The notes under the pieces: model-generated
Told to the model about the DNA's origin: nothing
The model's database searches: none
The model's input: only the letters and a program-made list of their open reading frames with translations
In this document: in pieces, positions 1 to 9,849 of the stretch
Layout of the letters: each line of letters starts with the position of its first letter
Position numbering within the stretch: position 1 is the first letter of the stretch
Assembly (NCBI GenBank): GCA_017546505.1
Contig: JAFYWV010000099.1
Coordinates: 62,001 to 126,000, forward strand
Source of the DNA: Bacteroidaceae bacterium
GTDB lineage: Bacteria > Bacteroidota > Bacteroidia > Bacteroidales > Bacteroidaceae
DNA: 64,000 nt
Reading direction: 5' to 3'
Translations under genes and position numbers: made by a program

Positions 1-287
1 CAGTTGAACTTGCCCAATTCGTTACCGACGAACTCAAAAACCTCATCGTGTGAATATGGTTCAAGGTCAACCTCCCAAGTATACGAGAGCGGTTTCTCGA
101 CATTCTCCTGAGTGATGACGGGATCAATAACAAGCTTTTCGAACTTGTATATATTGTACACAGAGTCTATTCCCTGCTCTATCGTAATATTAGAGAGTGG
201 CTTGTCGGCCGGGGTTGACTTGTCCTCAAAACAGGCAACGAACAACGGAAGAGCAACCAACAACAAAAGCCATTTTAAAGTTTTCAT
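1..287 (-). CDS. PKD-like family lipoprotein, partial (C-terminus outside window)
   Basis: Reading from an ATG at 285-287, the protein starts with a short hydrophobic leader ending in the lipobox-like LPLFVAC, so the mature protein should be a lipoprotein beginning at Cys18. The following part (PADKPLSNITIEQGIDSVYN and onward) has the look of the PKD-like lipoproteins that follow DUF4843 genes in Bacteroidetes SusCD loci. It lies 36 bp after the DUF4843 gene on the same strand and is probably the fourth gene of the SusC operon. The reading frame stays open to the window edge. Family assignment rests on position plus general appearance, not on a search; a surface or periplasmic accessory role in glycan or peptide uptake is inferred. 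Confidence 0.7.
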   Translation of the reverse strand, partial: MKTLKWLLLLVALPLFVACFEDKSTPADKPLSNITIEQGIDSVYNIYKFEKLVIDPVITQENVEKPLSYTWEVDLEPYSHDEVFEFVGNELGKFN

Positions 288-323
288 ATCTGATTATATC
301 TTTGATAATACTACAATAGGTTT

Positions 324-1151
324 TTATTTCACAGCATAAGGGTCGGGAAAATCGAACGGGAAATCGGGAAAATCCGTCAGAATGTAATCCCTATTGGCAG
401 GGTCGTTGAAATAGTCGTACATAGGTTTATAAATGTACTTGATAAACACCGTGCGATATTGGTAAGGGTCGCCGAACTCAATGTGCTCAAGATTCTCGCC
501 ATAGAGTTTTACCATTGCTTTGTATGTCTCGGGCTGAATATCCTTTACTGCGTGGAAAAACTCGACCATCTTAATAAACTTGAGCGGATGCCACTCGCCA
601 AGATATTTCTTCTGCCACACTTTCTCGCCACTGGCATTGTACCACTCGGGCTGATTTACCGAATTGTCGAAGCGGAAGATGCGCACCTGATGCAGAGAAT
701 CAAGCGTTGGGGTAAAGTGGTCGTTCTGCGCAAGTCTTATACAAAGTTTATAACGGGTGTAACCTGTTATGGATGTACCCTCCAACTTATCGCGATAGAT
801 TGTGACCGGTATATAGCCAACAATGGAATCGGGCATCACACAAGCCTCGCCAATGGTATATTGTACCCCTTCCTCGGCAAATGTCGAGTCGGCATCGATA
901 TAATAACCTATAGGACGTTTTTCGCTGCTCACACTACCCATAACCTGCACCGGAATGTTATAAGTGTGGGTCTTTATATCAACCGGCGTTACACTGAACG
1001 AGTAGTTGAGTGTATCCTTGGTAAAGTATATTCCGGAGTTGGAGAGGTCGAACTTCATATAATTTTCGTCCTCACACGAGGCAAGGAGTACTGCAAGTGG
1101 CAACACTGCCGCCATCATTGTACACTTTATAAAATTCTTTATATTCATCAT
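324..1151 (-). CDS. DUF4843 domain-containing lipoprotein
   Basis: This 275-residue protein has a signal peptide ending in a lipobox (VLLASC, Cys26), then a beta-rich region that opens with YMKFDLSNSGIYFTKDTLNY, typical of DUF4843 proteins. These are encoded directly after SusD in many Bacteroidetes loci, as here (57 bp downstream of susD), and are thought to be surface-exposed accessory lipoproteins of the SusCD-type uptake complex. Their biochemical role is not established. Two adjacent ATG codons are possible starts. The C-terminal 60 residues are aromatic- and proline-rich (YDYFNDPANRDYILTDFPDF). The family call comes from recognising the N-terminal motif and the conserved gene order. Confidence 0.8.
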   Translation of the reverse strand: MMNIKNFIKCTMMAAVLPLAVLLASCEDENYMKFDLSNSGIYFTKDTLNYSFSVTPVDIKTHTYNIPVQVMGSVSSEKRPIGYYIDADSTFAEEGVQYTIGEACVMPDSIVGYIPVTIYRDKLEGTSITGYTRYKLCIRLAQNDHFTPTLDSLHQVRIFRFDNSVNQPEWYNASGEKVWQKKYLGEWHPLKFIKMVEFFHAVKDIQPETYKAMVKLYGENLEHIEFGDPYQYRTVFIKYIYKPMYDYFNDPANRDYILTDFPDFPFDFPDPYAVK

Positions 1152-1208
1152 TTATTCTTTTTGTTACAGTTGATAAGTCCGGCTTTCAGTTTTCACCTTT
1201 CTGTTTAT

Positions 1209-2618
1209 TTAGTTGCGGTTTTCCATCTCGGCATCGGGGATAGGTATTTCATAGATACCGCCCGATGGCTGATAGGTTGTCTTGCCGTCATAAGAAAGTA
1301 TGGGGAGATTCTGACGTTTCATATTGAAGTAGGTCTGTCCCTCACCTATCATCTCCTTGTAACGCTCGTCATTTATGAGTTCAATGGTTAGCGGCTTGCC
1401 GGCAAGAGCAACTAGACCGCGGTGCTTTCGCACTGCATTGTAAAGTTCCAAGGCGCGGTCGTAGTCACTATCGAGCAGTGCTTCGGCTGCAATGTAGTAC
1501 ATCTCGGGGATGCGTATCATATTAATGCCCAAAATGAGGTCGGCCGGACGGTTTGCCGCGTTGTTGTTCAACTCATAGATATCGGTAAACTTACACAAAC
1601 GGTATTTTGTACCGCTGCCGGTACCCGACTCGGAGAAATAGGCCATAATGCGGTAATCGGAACCTGCCGCATCCTTCTCGTAGAGTGACATAAAATCACC
1701 GCGCAAATCAAGCGAGTAATACGATGTCATCTGCTGCAATTTGGCACTCACATTTGCATAGAAGCCCGAATAGTAGATACCGAAAATCGTCTCTTTTTTT
1801 GAAAGCACGCCGGCAAGATCATTGATTACCTCGGTCTTCTCTTTCAAAGTATATTTGCCATCATCTATCACCTTGAATGCATAGTGTGCAGCGTTCTCCT
1901 TGTCACCCATTGTAAGGTAGACACGTGCAAGTGTTGCCTGCACGGCACGCAGGTTGAAATGTATCTGGCGGTCGAGCATAAAGTTACTCTCACCCTCATA
2001 CTTATCCTCGTCGGCAAGCAGAAGCTCCGCCTCGTGCAAGTCGGCAAGTATATGCTCATAATTCTTCTCCAAGCTCTCGAAATCGGGAGTTTTTAAAGAG
2101 AATTCTGTAGCATATGGAATACCTTCAGCTGCAGGGTTTACGGTATATTGTTCAGCAAACAGGCGCACAAGGTCAAAATGCATAAACGCACGCAAGCCCA
2201 AAGCCTCTCCACGATAGATTGTATATGGATAGGTTGTAGCATCCTTTACTGACGGAGCGGCAAGAACACTGTTCACGTTAGAGATATTCTTGTACATTGC
2301 AGTCCAAGCACCATCAAAAACACCTTTAACCGATGAGTGTGTCCAATCATATTCGCTCATTGCAGTTACGCCGGCGCTTCCATTGCACCACATTGTCTGT
2401 GAGAGAATCTCCAATGTCGAGTAATAGAGTTCCTGGCCATACAGCGACTGACTGCGCATCTGAGAGTAGACGCCATACATCGCATCCTCAACACCTTGCT
2501 GTGTACTCAGGAGCTCGTCTCGCTTTGCCTGCCCGTCGGGGGTTACATTAAGGAAACCCTCACACGATGTTGTCGCGAGCAACGCCACAGACATCAATAT
2601 ATATATAATCTTTTTCAT
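1209..2618 (-). CDS. RagB/SusD family nutrient-binding outer membrane lipoprotein
   Basis: SusD-type lipoproteins sit as a lid on the SusC barrel and bind substrate at the cell surface. The protein has a signal peptide with lipobox (TTSC) and the usual SusD start (EGFLNVTPDG). The TPR-like helical part follows (ALGLRAFMHFDLVRLFAEQY and RAVQATLARVYLTMGDKENA). It ends with the RagB/SusD signature region (INDERYKEMIGEGQTYFNMKR). A GTG three codons upstream would extend it, but the ATG at 2618 gives a normal signal peptide. It lies 14 bp after susC. At 469 residues it is somewhat shorter than many relatives. The substrate cannot be told from sequence; no glycoside hydrolase is in the visible part of the operon. 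Confidence 0.93.
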   Translation of the reverse strand: MKKIIYILMSVALLATTSCEGFLNVTPDGQAKRDELLSTQQGVEDAMYGVYSQMRSQSLYGQELYYSTLEILSQTMWCNGSAGVTAMSEYDWTHSSVKGVFDGAWTAMYKNISNVNSVLAAPSVKDATTYPYTIYRGEALGLRAFMHFDLVRLFAEQYTVNPAAEGIPYATEFSLKTPDFESLEKNYEHILADLHEAELLLADEDKYEGESNFMLDRQIHFNLRAVQATLARVYLTMGDKENAAHYAFKVIDDGKYTLKEKTEVINDLAGVLSKKETIFGIYYSGFYANVSAKLQQMTSYYSLDLRGDFMSLYEKDAAGSDYRIMAYFSESGTGSGTKYRLCKFTDIYELNNNAANRPADLILGINMIRIPEMYYIAAEALLDSDYDRALELYNAVRKHRGLVALAGKPLTIELINDERYKEMIGEGQTYFNMKRQNLPILSYDGKTTYQPSGGIYEIPIPDAEMENRN

Positions 2619-2632
2619 AATTGGCACGTTGT

Positions 2633-5600
2633 TTAGAGTGTTAGATTAAGATAGAACTCGAATCCCTGGCTGTAGAGGTAATCTGTACCGCGTTCAATCT
2701 TCACGGTAGAGAGGCGCAGGATATCGGTGAAGTTTATACCGACACGCATATTGCGTAACTTGATTTTCTTGCACAACCTGTCGCTGAACTCATAGCTGAG
2801 GTTAAGCGAACCCAATGAAAGGGTGTGCTCCTTCTCGGCAAAACGGTCGGTCTGCTCGGGACGCGAAGTGTCGGCAATATCCTTGTACATAGCGTGGTCA
2901 CCCGGCTGTTTCCAACGGTCGTCAAAGACACGCTGGTCGGCATTGCGCATTGGGTCGGCACCCTCAACCTTTGTGGCACGTGTGGTATTGTATACCCAAG
3001 CACCGGTGCGGAAACTGAACAACGCATATACGCTGAAACCCTTCCAGAACACGTTTGTGCTGAATGTCCCGGTAAAAGCAGGCTCTGTATCGCCAATGAG
3101 TACCTTGTCGGCCGGGTCATAGTCGAATGTATACTCACCATTGCGCTTGATATACACCTCTTTACCAGTAGCGGGGTCGATACCGGCCGAACGCACAAGT
3201 TTGAGCGCGGTGACACTCTCACCCTCGGCATACTGTGGCAGAGGGGTGAGATAAAGGTCGGCATTCTCCTGGTTCTCCTTGTTTATCTCCTCAAGAGCCT
3301 TGTCTATCTTGGTAATCTTGTTACGGTTCATATAACCGCTTGTGGCAAGGCGCCAGTAGAAATCGTTCCTGCGGAAGATGTAGCCGTCAATCTGATACTC
3401 GATACCCTTGTTCTGCAGTTCACCGAGATTCGACGTAGCGCTTGTGACACCTGTTGAGGGCGCTTTTGCCTTGTCAAGAAGCAAATCCTCGGTATTGCGT
3501 ATGTAAGCATCGACAGTAAGATTCAGGCGACGGTCGAACATACTCAAATCGAGACCTACGTTGTAGTTCATTGTACGTTCCCAGGTGAGGTCGACATTAC
3601 CGATTGTCACCGGTATTGCACCAATTCCGTTCTTGTACTCATAGTCATTGAGGTACTGGTACATTGTCATCGCCTGGAATGGGTTGAATGTCACCTTACC
3701 CGTGTAACCGGCACTACCACGGAATTTGAACACATCAAAGTGTTTCTTTATGCTTTTCATAAACGGTTCGTTCATCACATTCCAACCAAGACCACCCGAC
3801 CAGAAATGGCCGAAACGGTTGTTCTCGCCGAATTGCGAAGAACCGGTTGTTCGCCAAGTGGCATCTACAAAATAGCGGTTACGGAACGAAAGGTTACCGG
3901 TGGTAAAGAAACCGACATCGGCAGTCTCGGCCTGTGAGCCGAATGGTTTGCTATCTGTCGGATAGCCGGCAGCATTACCGATGTATGACATATCGTCGTT
4001 GAAGAAACCTATCACCTGCAAAGTCTCGCCACTGCTCTTTGAGCTATTGATTTCCCAACCGGCAGAGAGGCTTACAAGCGACTCATCCTTGAAGAACTTA
4101 TTGAACGTACCCACAATGTTTCCATTGTAGCCGATAGCCTTGGAGATTCCTTTTGTATACTCACCCTTCTTAGAGAGGTCGGTAACATTTTTATAGGCCT
4201 GCGAATTGGGCGACGTAAAGATATCACTGTTACCGGCAGAAGTTGTCACGTTAAAATGTCCTGTGAGCAAAAACATCTTGTTTATATCCCAACGCAGGTC
4301 GGTACTGTTGGTCAATGTACGCTCTCCACTAGTAGAGAAACTGCCGAGAGAAGCCTCATATAAAGGATTGTTCAAATCCCACGCAAGATTCATATTGGGT
4401 GTACCATCGGCATTATACATCTTGTCATAAGGATTCATCTGCACATATTGCGAAAAAGAGCCGTAAGGCGAATTCTTCACAGCCACCTCCTGATATGTAG
4501 TTCGGTTTGAGATTGTCAGGTCGCCCACATAGTAGTCAAGCTTGAAACCGATACCGGTGCGCTTGCGGTAGTCGCCTTTCATAACACCGCGCGTATCGCC
4601 AAAACGGCCTGTCAATTCGTAACGCAGGTTCGACGCACCACCATATACACGCAGTGAGTGGTCGTGTGAGAACGCAGCGCGTGCAGGTTGTGAAAGCCAG
4701 TCGCTACTCTGCCCGGCAGCAATGAGTTTATATCGCTGGTTGTAGAGTTCGTCATACTCGTACTGCAACGGCAGACCTGTTGTTGCACTTATCGCTCCTT
4801 TTGCATCGTAAAGACCGGCAAGACGCTCATATTCGAGTTTCTCGGCAGCCGACAGGACATTGTAGTCGCTGAGCACAGGCAGCTGGAAGTTACCCGTAAA
4901 GTTATACTGTACACGCAGAGTACTCTCCTGAATTGGTTTACGGGTGATTACAATGACACCGTTTGCAGCCTTTGAGCCATAGAGCGCTGTTGCGGATGCA
5001 TCCTTGAGCACTGTAATATTCTCAACCTCGTTAATATCCAGGTCATACAAATCCTGCATAGTGATTTCTGTACCATCAAGAATGATTGTTGGCTGGTTCA
5101 CCTGCTGACCGCTATTGGAGAACGAGCTCATACCACGCAACACAAGCTCGGGAGTGTGATTCGGATTTGAGCCCTGGCTTGTATTCTGCACCATTGCCAT
5201 ACCCGGTGTGAGTGCGGATATCGCACTGATGAGATTCGTACCAGAGACCTGACGCAACTCAACGCCGGAAATTTCGGTTGCCGAACCGGTGAAAGTCTCC
5301 TTATTCTTGGAAACGAAACCAGTGACGACCACCTCGTTCAGGGTGTTGCTCTCCTCTGACAGCTCCACACGCAAATTATGCAACGCACCACTCAGGGAAG
5401 AATATTTCGCTTCGGCATATCCCACATAAGAGATACGCAACTCGAAATCAATCACAGGAGATATGATCTTGAACTTTCCCTCGAAATCGGTTGATGTTCC
5501 GGTGAGCAGACGGCCGCCCGACCACACCGCTACATTCACACTAATGAGAGGTTCACCACTCTTCTTGTCGACAACAACACCCGTTGCGACATTCAAATCA

Positions 5601-5728
5601 TCAGGGCCGGCAGATACACCATCACCCATTCCAGCAAAAGCGCCCACAGGCATCAGAGCCATATAAGCAACAAGAATAAATATCGGCAACGCCCCTTTAA
5701 TATTTCCAAAAAACTGCAATCTACTCAT
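2633..5728 (-). CDS. SusC/RagA family TonB-linked outer membrane protein
   Basis: This is the TonB-dependent outer membrane transporter of the locus, 1031 residues. After a signal peptide comes a CarboxypepD-regulatory-like domain (roughly residues 45-125), a TonB box region (LNEVVVTGF), and a plug domain with the SusC signature (ITVLKDASATALYGSKAANG). A long aromatic-rich beta-barrel follows, ending in FYLNLTL as expected for barrel insertion. It is the first gene of the susC-susD-DUF4843-PKD run. A consensus promoter lies about 40 bp upstream, directly behind the terminator of the preceding gene. It takes up an unknown oligosaccharide or peptide, powered by TonB-ExbBD. Confidence 0.95.
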   Translation of the reverse strand: MSRLQFFGNIKGALPIFILVAYMALMPVGAFAGMGDGVSAGPDDLNVATGVVVDKKSGEPLISVNVAVWSGGRLLTGTSTDFEGKFKIISPVIDFELRISYVGYAEAKYSSLSGALHNLRVELSEESNTLNEVVVTGFVSKNKETFTGSATEISGVELRQVSGTNLISAISALTPGMAMVQNTSQGSNPNHTPELVLRGMSSFSNSGQQVNQPTIILDGTEITMQDLYDLDINEVENITVLKDASATALYGSKAANGVIVITRKPIQESTLRVQYNFTGNFQLPVLSDYNVLSAAEKLEYERLAGLYDAKGAISATTGLPLQYEYDELYNQRYKLIAAGQSSDWLSQPARAAFSHDHSLRVYGGASNLRYELTGRFGDTRGVMKGDYRKRTGIGFKLDYYVGDLTISNRTTYQEVAVKNSPYGSFSQYVQMNPYDKMYNADGTPNMNLAWDLNNPLYEASLGSFSTSGERTLTNSTDLRWDINKMFLLTGHFNVTTSAGNSDIFTSPNSQAYKNVTDLSKKGEYTKGISKAIGYNGNIVGTFNKFFKDESLVSLSAGWEINSSKSSGETLQVIGFFNDDMSYIGNAAGYPTDSKPFGSQAETADVGFFTTGNLSFRNRYFVDATWRTTGSSQFGENNRFGHFWSGGLGWNVMNEPFMKSIKKHFDVFKFRGSAGYTGKVTFNPFQAMTMYQYLNDYEYKNGIGAIPVTIGNVDLTWERTMNYNVGLDLSMFDRRLNLTVDAYIRNTEDLLLDKAKAPSTGVTSATSNLGELQNKGIEYQIDGYIFRRNDFYWRLATSGYMNRNKITKIDKALEEINKENQENADLYLTPLPQYAEGESVTALKLVRSAGIDPATGKEVYIKRNGEYTFDYDPADKVLIGDTEPAFTGTFSTNVFWKGFSVYALFSFRTGAWVYNTTRATKVEGADPMRNADQRVFDDRWKQPGDHAMYKDIADTSRPEQTDRFAEKEHTLSLGSLNLSYEFSDRLCKKIKLRNMRVGINFTDILRLSTVKIERGTDYLYSQGFEFYLNLTL

Positions 5729-5761
5729 TTTTCAGTTCTATATTTCATTGTATTCAGATTG

Positions 5762-5792
5762 CAAAATTACAAAAAATTGGCGCTCTCCACAA
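5762..5792 (-). promoter_or_regulatory. Predicted Bacteroidetes-type promoter of susC
   Basis: On the minus strand TTG, 20 bases, then TAATTTTG (complement of 5762-5769) fit the Bacteroidetes consensus TTTG-N19-22-TAnnTTTG. The box overlaps the T-run of the terminator of the upstream gene. It is predicted only; the -33 half is weak. Confidence 0.6.
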
Positions 5793-5804
5793 TAGGAAAG
5801 CGCC
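5770..5804 (-). terminator. Rho-independent terminator of the repetitive secreted protein gene
   Basis: On the minus strand a 10-bp stem (GGCGCTTTCC / GGAGAGCGCC, one mismatch, 6-base loop) is followed by AATTTTTT. It lies 57 bp after the stop codon at 5861 and immediately before the susC promoter box. Confidence 0.75.
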
Positions 5805-5860
5805 ATATATTATGTTAAATATAAATATATACTAAATATTTAACTAAAGACAATCGATTA

Positions 5861-8302
5861 TTACTTCACAAGCACCTTGTTTCCATTCACAATGTAGAGA
5901 CCGGGAGCGGTGATGGCATCAATCTTGCGGCCCTGCATATCGAAGATACCCTTAACAACAGTATTCTCAACAACAGTATTCTCAATACCTGTAGCACATC
6001 TTGTAGCTTTGATATTCTGATAGAACACAGCACCACTGGTGATTGAATTTGTGCTCCATTCATAGTGTGCAAGGAAGAAATCGGCAATAGAAATTGTACC
6101 GTCCTCATTTGCAGTAAACACAACAGGACCTGTTGAGCCATTCATATCGTAAACCTTCATATACTTAGGATATGAACCGCCTACAAACGCATCTGTCGCC
6201 ATCTCGGCGCTCTTGTTATCCTCGGCAATAGTAAAGAGAATACCACCATAGTTCAAGCCCTTAACATCGTTGCTCATAAACTGAGTAACGAATACATAAT
6301 CGCCGCTCTCTTCAATTGTCATATAGAATGTCTCGGGATACTCCTCGCCATCGTAAGAAGTCTGATAGCCAACAGTCACCTCCCAAGTACCGAACCAGCT
6401 AAATGGTTCATCTTCCTCAGCGTCACCACCAACAGCAGGGATTGTAACGTTCTGGTAGTAAACGGCTGCAGTCTCTGAAGAATTATAGTTCTCGTCATAC
6501 TTCAAGTGCTTGATGAAGAAGTTTGAAACATTCACAGAACCGTCCTCGTTGAGTGTAAACACGATTGGAGATGTAGATGCGTTCATATCATAAAGCTTGA
6601 GATACTCAGGAAATGAACCACCCACAAATGAACCTGTCTTCATCTCGGCGCTCTTGCCATCCTCGGCAATTGTAAAGGAGATACCACCATAGTTCAAACT
6701 CTTTACATCGTTGCCCAAGAACTCTGTTACAAGAATTGTACCATCTACATCGCTTACAGTCATTGTAAACTCAGCAGGATACTCATTGCCATCGTAAGAG
6801 TCAACCTTAGCTGCCTTAACAACGTGCTGACCAATCCAGCTGAATGCAGGAGCTTCTTCCTCCTCTTCACCCTCTGTAGCAGCCTTTGTGACAACAAGGT
6901 TAGAGTAATAAGCATTCAAAGTGTTAGTAGTGCTGCCATACTCTCCTGTAGCTACAGAAAGGCCCATAATAGACATTGTACCATCCTCATTTACAGTCAT
7001 CTTGATTGAACTTGTTGTAAGGTTCATATCAAGAATCTTCATAAACACACCACCACCCAAAGAATAGAGGTTACCGGTCTTGATTTCTGCGCTCTTGCCA
7101 TCCTCGGCAGGTGTCAACATAAGACCACCATAGTTGATAGAGTTGATGTCATAACCGAACACACTTGTCACACAATAGATATCACTTGTCTCGTAGTATG
7201 TTACCTCGAACTGGAACTCTGTTGGCCACTCGATGCCGGCAGTATCAGCAACATACAAATCACCAGCCTTCACGTTATATACACCGGCCCAGTCAAATGC
7301 GGGTGCTTCTGAAGGCAATTTCAAGGTACCGTCCATATACCACTGCTGCAATTCAGTAGCAGGAACAAGTTCGCCCTCAGCGTTCTCTTTTTCGGTATCA
7401 ACAACGAATGAGAAACCGTTGTAGAGCGAGAAAGCCTCCTCTGACTGGCTTTTGAACTCAATAGCGCCTTTCTTCACTGTGCTACCGTTCATATTGGCAA
7501 AGCGAATACCATTTGTTGCATCGATATATGTGCTGTCGTATGCAATAGACAAAGTATTGCCATCGAATGTAGCAGGCAATGTAACAGTCTCAAAGCCCTC
7601 GATAGCAATTGTAGCATTGTAAGCACGGCCAGCGCCGTCGGTCTTTACAAGCGCAACAGCAAACTCTGTTGGAATTGTTGAACCCTCCATTGTACTGTAG
7701 GTGCTGCTGCCAGCCTTGAAATTCCAGTCGCCGCTGATGTCAGCAATCTCCACGGTTGCACCCTCAACAAGAGTCATCTTCACATTTGTATACTTTGCAA
7801 TGATAGTACCCTTGTCGGCAGTGTAGCTTGACAATGTAACAACTGTAAAATCCGGGATTGAGATTTCCTTTGTAGTAGGGTCAAATGTGTAATACACAGG
7901 ACCGTAGCTCTCTACCGCCCACTCACCTGCACTACTGTCCCAAACACCATAAGGGTTGTCGCCATTTTCATTAGCGAGCATAAGTCCATTGCTCCACAAC
8001 GCAGGATTGTTGAGGTTGAGAACCTTGATCATACTCTGCTCAATGCTGATTGCGTTGATGTTCTGCTGTGTCTGTGAACCTGCGAAACCAACAATCTTGG
8101 CACTGTAAGTACCATCCTCTGAAATCTCAGCATCACATTCTGTAGGCAACTGGCTCTTATAAGCCTCGCCCTCTGCTGTAAACTCAATGTCTGCAGTAAA
8201 CTTGTACTTACCGAACAAGTCCACAATACTGCTTACCTGAGCTGTTGCCTGTACTGCCATAAAAAGCATAAGGCAAACCAACATAAAGTAATTCTTTTTC
8301 AT
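5861..8302 (-). CDS. Large secreted protein with repeated beta-domains and T9SS-like C-terminal tail; function unknown
   Basis: The 813-residue product has a signal peptide (cleavage near VQATAQ) and a series of about five related domains of 130-160 residues. The last three are most alike, each containing a NYGG segment, an AEDGKSAE-type segment and a NEDG segment before the next linker. Linkers are acidic (GEEEEEAP, GDAEEDEP). The C-terminus (GIFDMQGRKIDAITAPGLYI, ending NGNKVLVK) matches the sorting-tail style of T9SS substrates in Prevotella and relatives, so surface anchoring or release is likely. It lies between a TlpA-like gene and susC, all on one strand, and may be part of the same functional locus, though its own terminator precedes susC. 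I do not recognise a named family for the repeat. Confidence 0.8.
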   Translation of the reverse strand: MKKNYFMLVCLMLFMAVQATAQVSSIVDLFGKYKFTADIEFTAEGEAYKSQLPTECDAEISEDGTYSAKIVGFAGSQTQQNINAISIEQSMIKVLNLNNPALWSNGLMLANENGDNPYGVWDSSAGEWAVESYGPVYYTFDPTTKEISIPDFTVVTLSSYTADKGTIIAKYTNVKMTLVEGATVEIADISGDWNFKAGSSTYSTMEGSTIPTEFAVALVKTDGAGRAYNATIAIEGFETVTLPATFDGNTLSIAYDSTYIDATNGIRFANMNGSTVKKGAIEFKSQSEEAFSLYNGFSFVVDTEKENAEGELVPATELQQWYMDGTLKLPSEAPAFDWAGVYNVKAGDLYVADTAGIEWPTEFQFEVTYYETSDIYCVTSVFGYDINSINYGGLMLTPAEDGKSAEIKTGNLYSLGGGVFMKILDMNLTTSSIKMTVNEDGTMSIMGLSVATGEYGSTTNTLNAYYSNLVVTKAATEGEEEEEAPAFSWIGQHVVKAAKVDSYDGNEYPAEFTMTVSDVDGTILVTEFLGNDVKSLNYGGISFTIAEDGKSAEMKTGSFVGGSFPEYLKLYDMNASTSPIVFTLNEDGSVNVSNFFIKHLKYDENYNSSETAAVYYQNVTIPAVGGDAEEDEPFSWFGTWEVTVGYQTSYDGEEYPETFYMTIEESGDYVFVTQFMSNDVKGLNYGGILFTIAEDNKSAEMATDAFVGGSYPKYMKVYDMNGSTGPVVFTANEDGTISIADFFLAHYEWSTNSITSGAVFYQNIKATRCATGIENTVVENTVVKGIFDMQGRKIDAITAPGLYIVNGNKVLVK

Positions 8303-8383
8303 AATTAAAATTTAGTTTATAATGATTAAGATAAAAAATTCATATACCAGTCGGAGACGTTCCGTCGGGGCGACAAAGACAAC

Positions 8384-8409
8384 AGGCTTTCAGCAAAAGA
8401 AGAAAGCCT
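8384..8409 (-). terminator. Hairpin after the TlpA-like gene, possible weak terminator or attenuator
   Basis: A perfect 8-bp stem (AGGCTTTC / GAAAGCCT, 10-base loop) lies between the stop of the TlpA-like gene at 8443 and the next start at 8302. It is followed on the minus strand by GTTGTCTTTG rather than a clean T-run, so it may be partial termination or mRNA stabilisation. Confidence 0.4.
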
Positions 8410-8442
8410 TCACCTGATGTCACGACTCGGGAGCGACACAAA

Positions 8443-9789
8443 TCATTTCAAACCACGGAGAAATTGCTTGAGCGGTTCACCTGTACTTGGGCGCTGTGCT
8501 CCGTATGTATGTAACTTACCCTCCTTGTCATATATTACAAAGAATGGTATGCCGCCTACGTTAAGCGCCTTGCCCAAGCTGCCGTCACGGTCGTGCAGTT
8601 GATTACCGTGCATATTGAGTTCCTTAAGCTTTGCTTTCCACGAGTCAGAATCAGCATCTGTAGAAATTGACACAAACACCACATTGCCACCCTCGAGCTC
8701 TTTCTCAAGAGCCTGCAAATAAGGTACTTCTCTACAGCAAGGACCACACCACGACGCCCAAAGATCTACATATACATATTTCCCTTTGAATTTTGAAAAA
8801 TCCACAACAGCACCTTCAGGGTTCACAAGAACCACCTCCTTTGGAAAATCGGCACCTACAAGAGCAGACTTACGTTTCAAATACTCCTCGACATAGCTAC
8901 CCGAAAGGTCAAAATCCTTTACAATCGCCTGCAAATACTTCAGACCGCCGTTAAAATCCATTGCATAATTATAGCGCGCAAGGAAACGGTTCAAAAGCAT
9001 ATCGGCAACACACACCCTCACAGCCGCACATTTATACCCACCATAGAGCACATCAAGCATTCCCCTTGTATCGAGTTTGGTGTCTGCTGTAACCGCTGCA
9101 CACACAGACTGCATTGCAGACGGAACAAGAGCTGCACATTCATTGTCAAGCACCTCGGACATAGATGGCAGAACATCAGCCTCGGTAAACGGTATATCCT
9201 TCTGTTTACGTTTTTGCGCTCCTGGAATGGAAGAATAGAAATTCTTAGCATTCGCATAAGCCGAAGCCCTCATATATTTCGCCACCCTGGGAGAAGGGTT
9301 GTTAACCTTTATTATTGAGTCACAAGCCGTCATATAACCCTCGAACAACGAACGCAGAGCCGCATTCGAAAGCCCTTCATTCATCCACAACTTACGCCTG
9401 CTGGCATATACGATTGAGTTGAGTTCCGACATAGACCTGTTATCAACCGAAGAGGTCTCTTTGAGAGCAACTCCATCAAACTCAATATCAAGTTTCACTC
9501 TTTTGGCCTTTGATGAATAGACAGTCGTCAGCCACTGCCCACCGTTTATAACCATCACAACTTCGTAAAAGCCAGATACCGAAACCGGAACTTTTGCACT
9601 GTATACATTATCTTTCAAGCGCAATGGCACCACCTTGGAAGCAGTGGCATTACCCAATGGCTGAACATACACCTTTGACAAATCGGCAGCAACAGTCGAT
9701 TTGAACGAAATCTCAAAACCGGCGCGCTGAGCCGATGCCGACACCGCAACGCAGATAAACAAAAGAAATAAATACAATCTATTTTTCAT
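8443..9789 (-). CDS. TlpA-like thioredoxin-fold protein, exported
   Basis: This 448-residue protein has a signal peptide (ASAQ cleavage), an N-terminal DUF4369-like beta domain (about residues 20-110), a helical middle, and a C-terminal thioredoxin/AhpC-TSA domain from about residue 310. The active site reads WASWCGPC followed by CREVPYL, and the cis-proline loop is GGIPFFV, so the redox centre is intact. Such proteins are periplasmic or outer-membrane thiol-disulfide reductases in Bacteroidetes, often encoded beside SusCD loci. Here it precedes the repetitive secreted protein and susC on the same strand and has a near-consensus promoter. The partner protein is unknown. Confidence 0.85.
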   Translation of the reverse strand: MKNRLYLFLLFICVAVSASAQRAGFEISFKSTVAADLSKVYVQPLGNATASKVVPLRLKDNVYSAKVPVSVSGFYEVVMVINGGQWLTTVYSSKAKRVKLDIEFDGVALKETSSVDNRSMSELNSIVYASRRKLWMNEGLSNAALRSLFEGYMTACDSIIKVNNPSPRVAKYMRASAYANAKNFYSSIPGAQKRKQKDIPFTEADVLPSMSEVLDNECAALVPSAMQSVCAAVTADTKLDTRGMLDVLYGGYKCAAVRVCVADMLLNRFLARYNYAMDFNGGLKYLQAIVKDFDLSGSYVEEYLKRKSALVGADFPKEVVLVNPEGAVVDFSKFKGKYVYVDLWASWCGPCCREVPYLQALEKELEGGNVVFVSISTDADSDSWKAKLKELNMHGNQLHDRDGSLGKALNVGGIPFFVIYDKEGKLHTYGAQRPSTGEPLKQFLRGLK

Positions 9790-9849
9790 TTTTATACTTT
9801 ATCATTAATAAAAAATGCATAACATAGCCCGCAATAAAATTTGGGGTGG

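Noticed and set aside
459-1391. 310-residue open frame on the plus strand
   Set aside because: Antisense to the DUF4843 and susD genes and without recognisable features.
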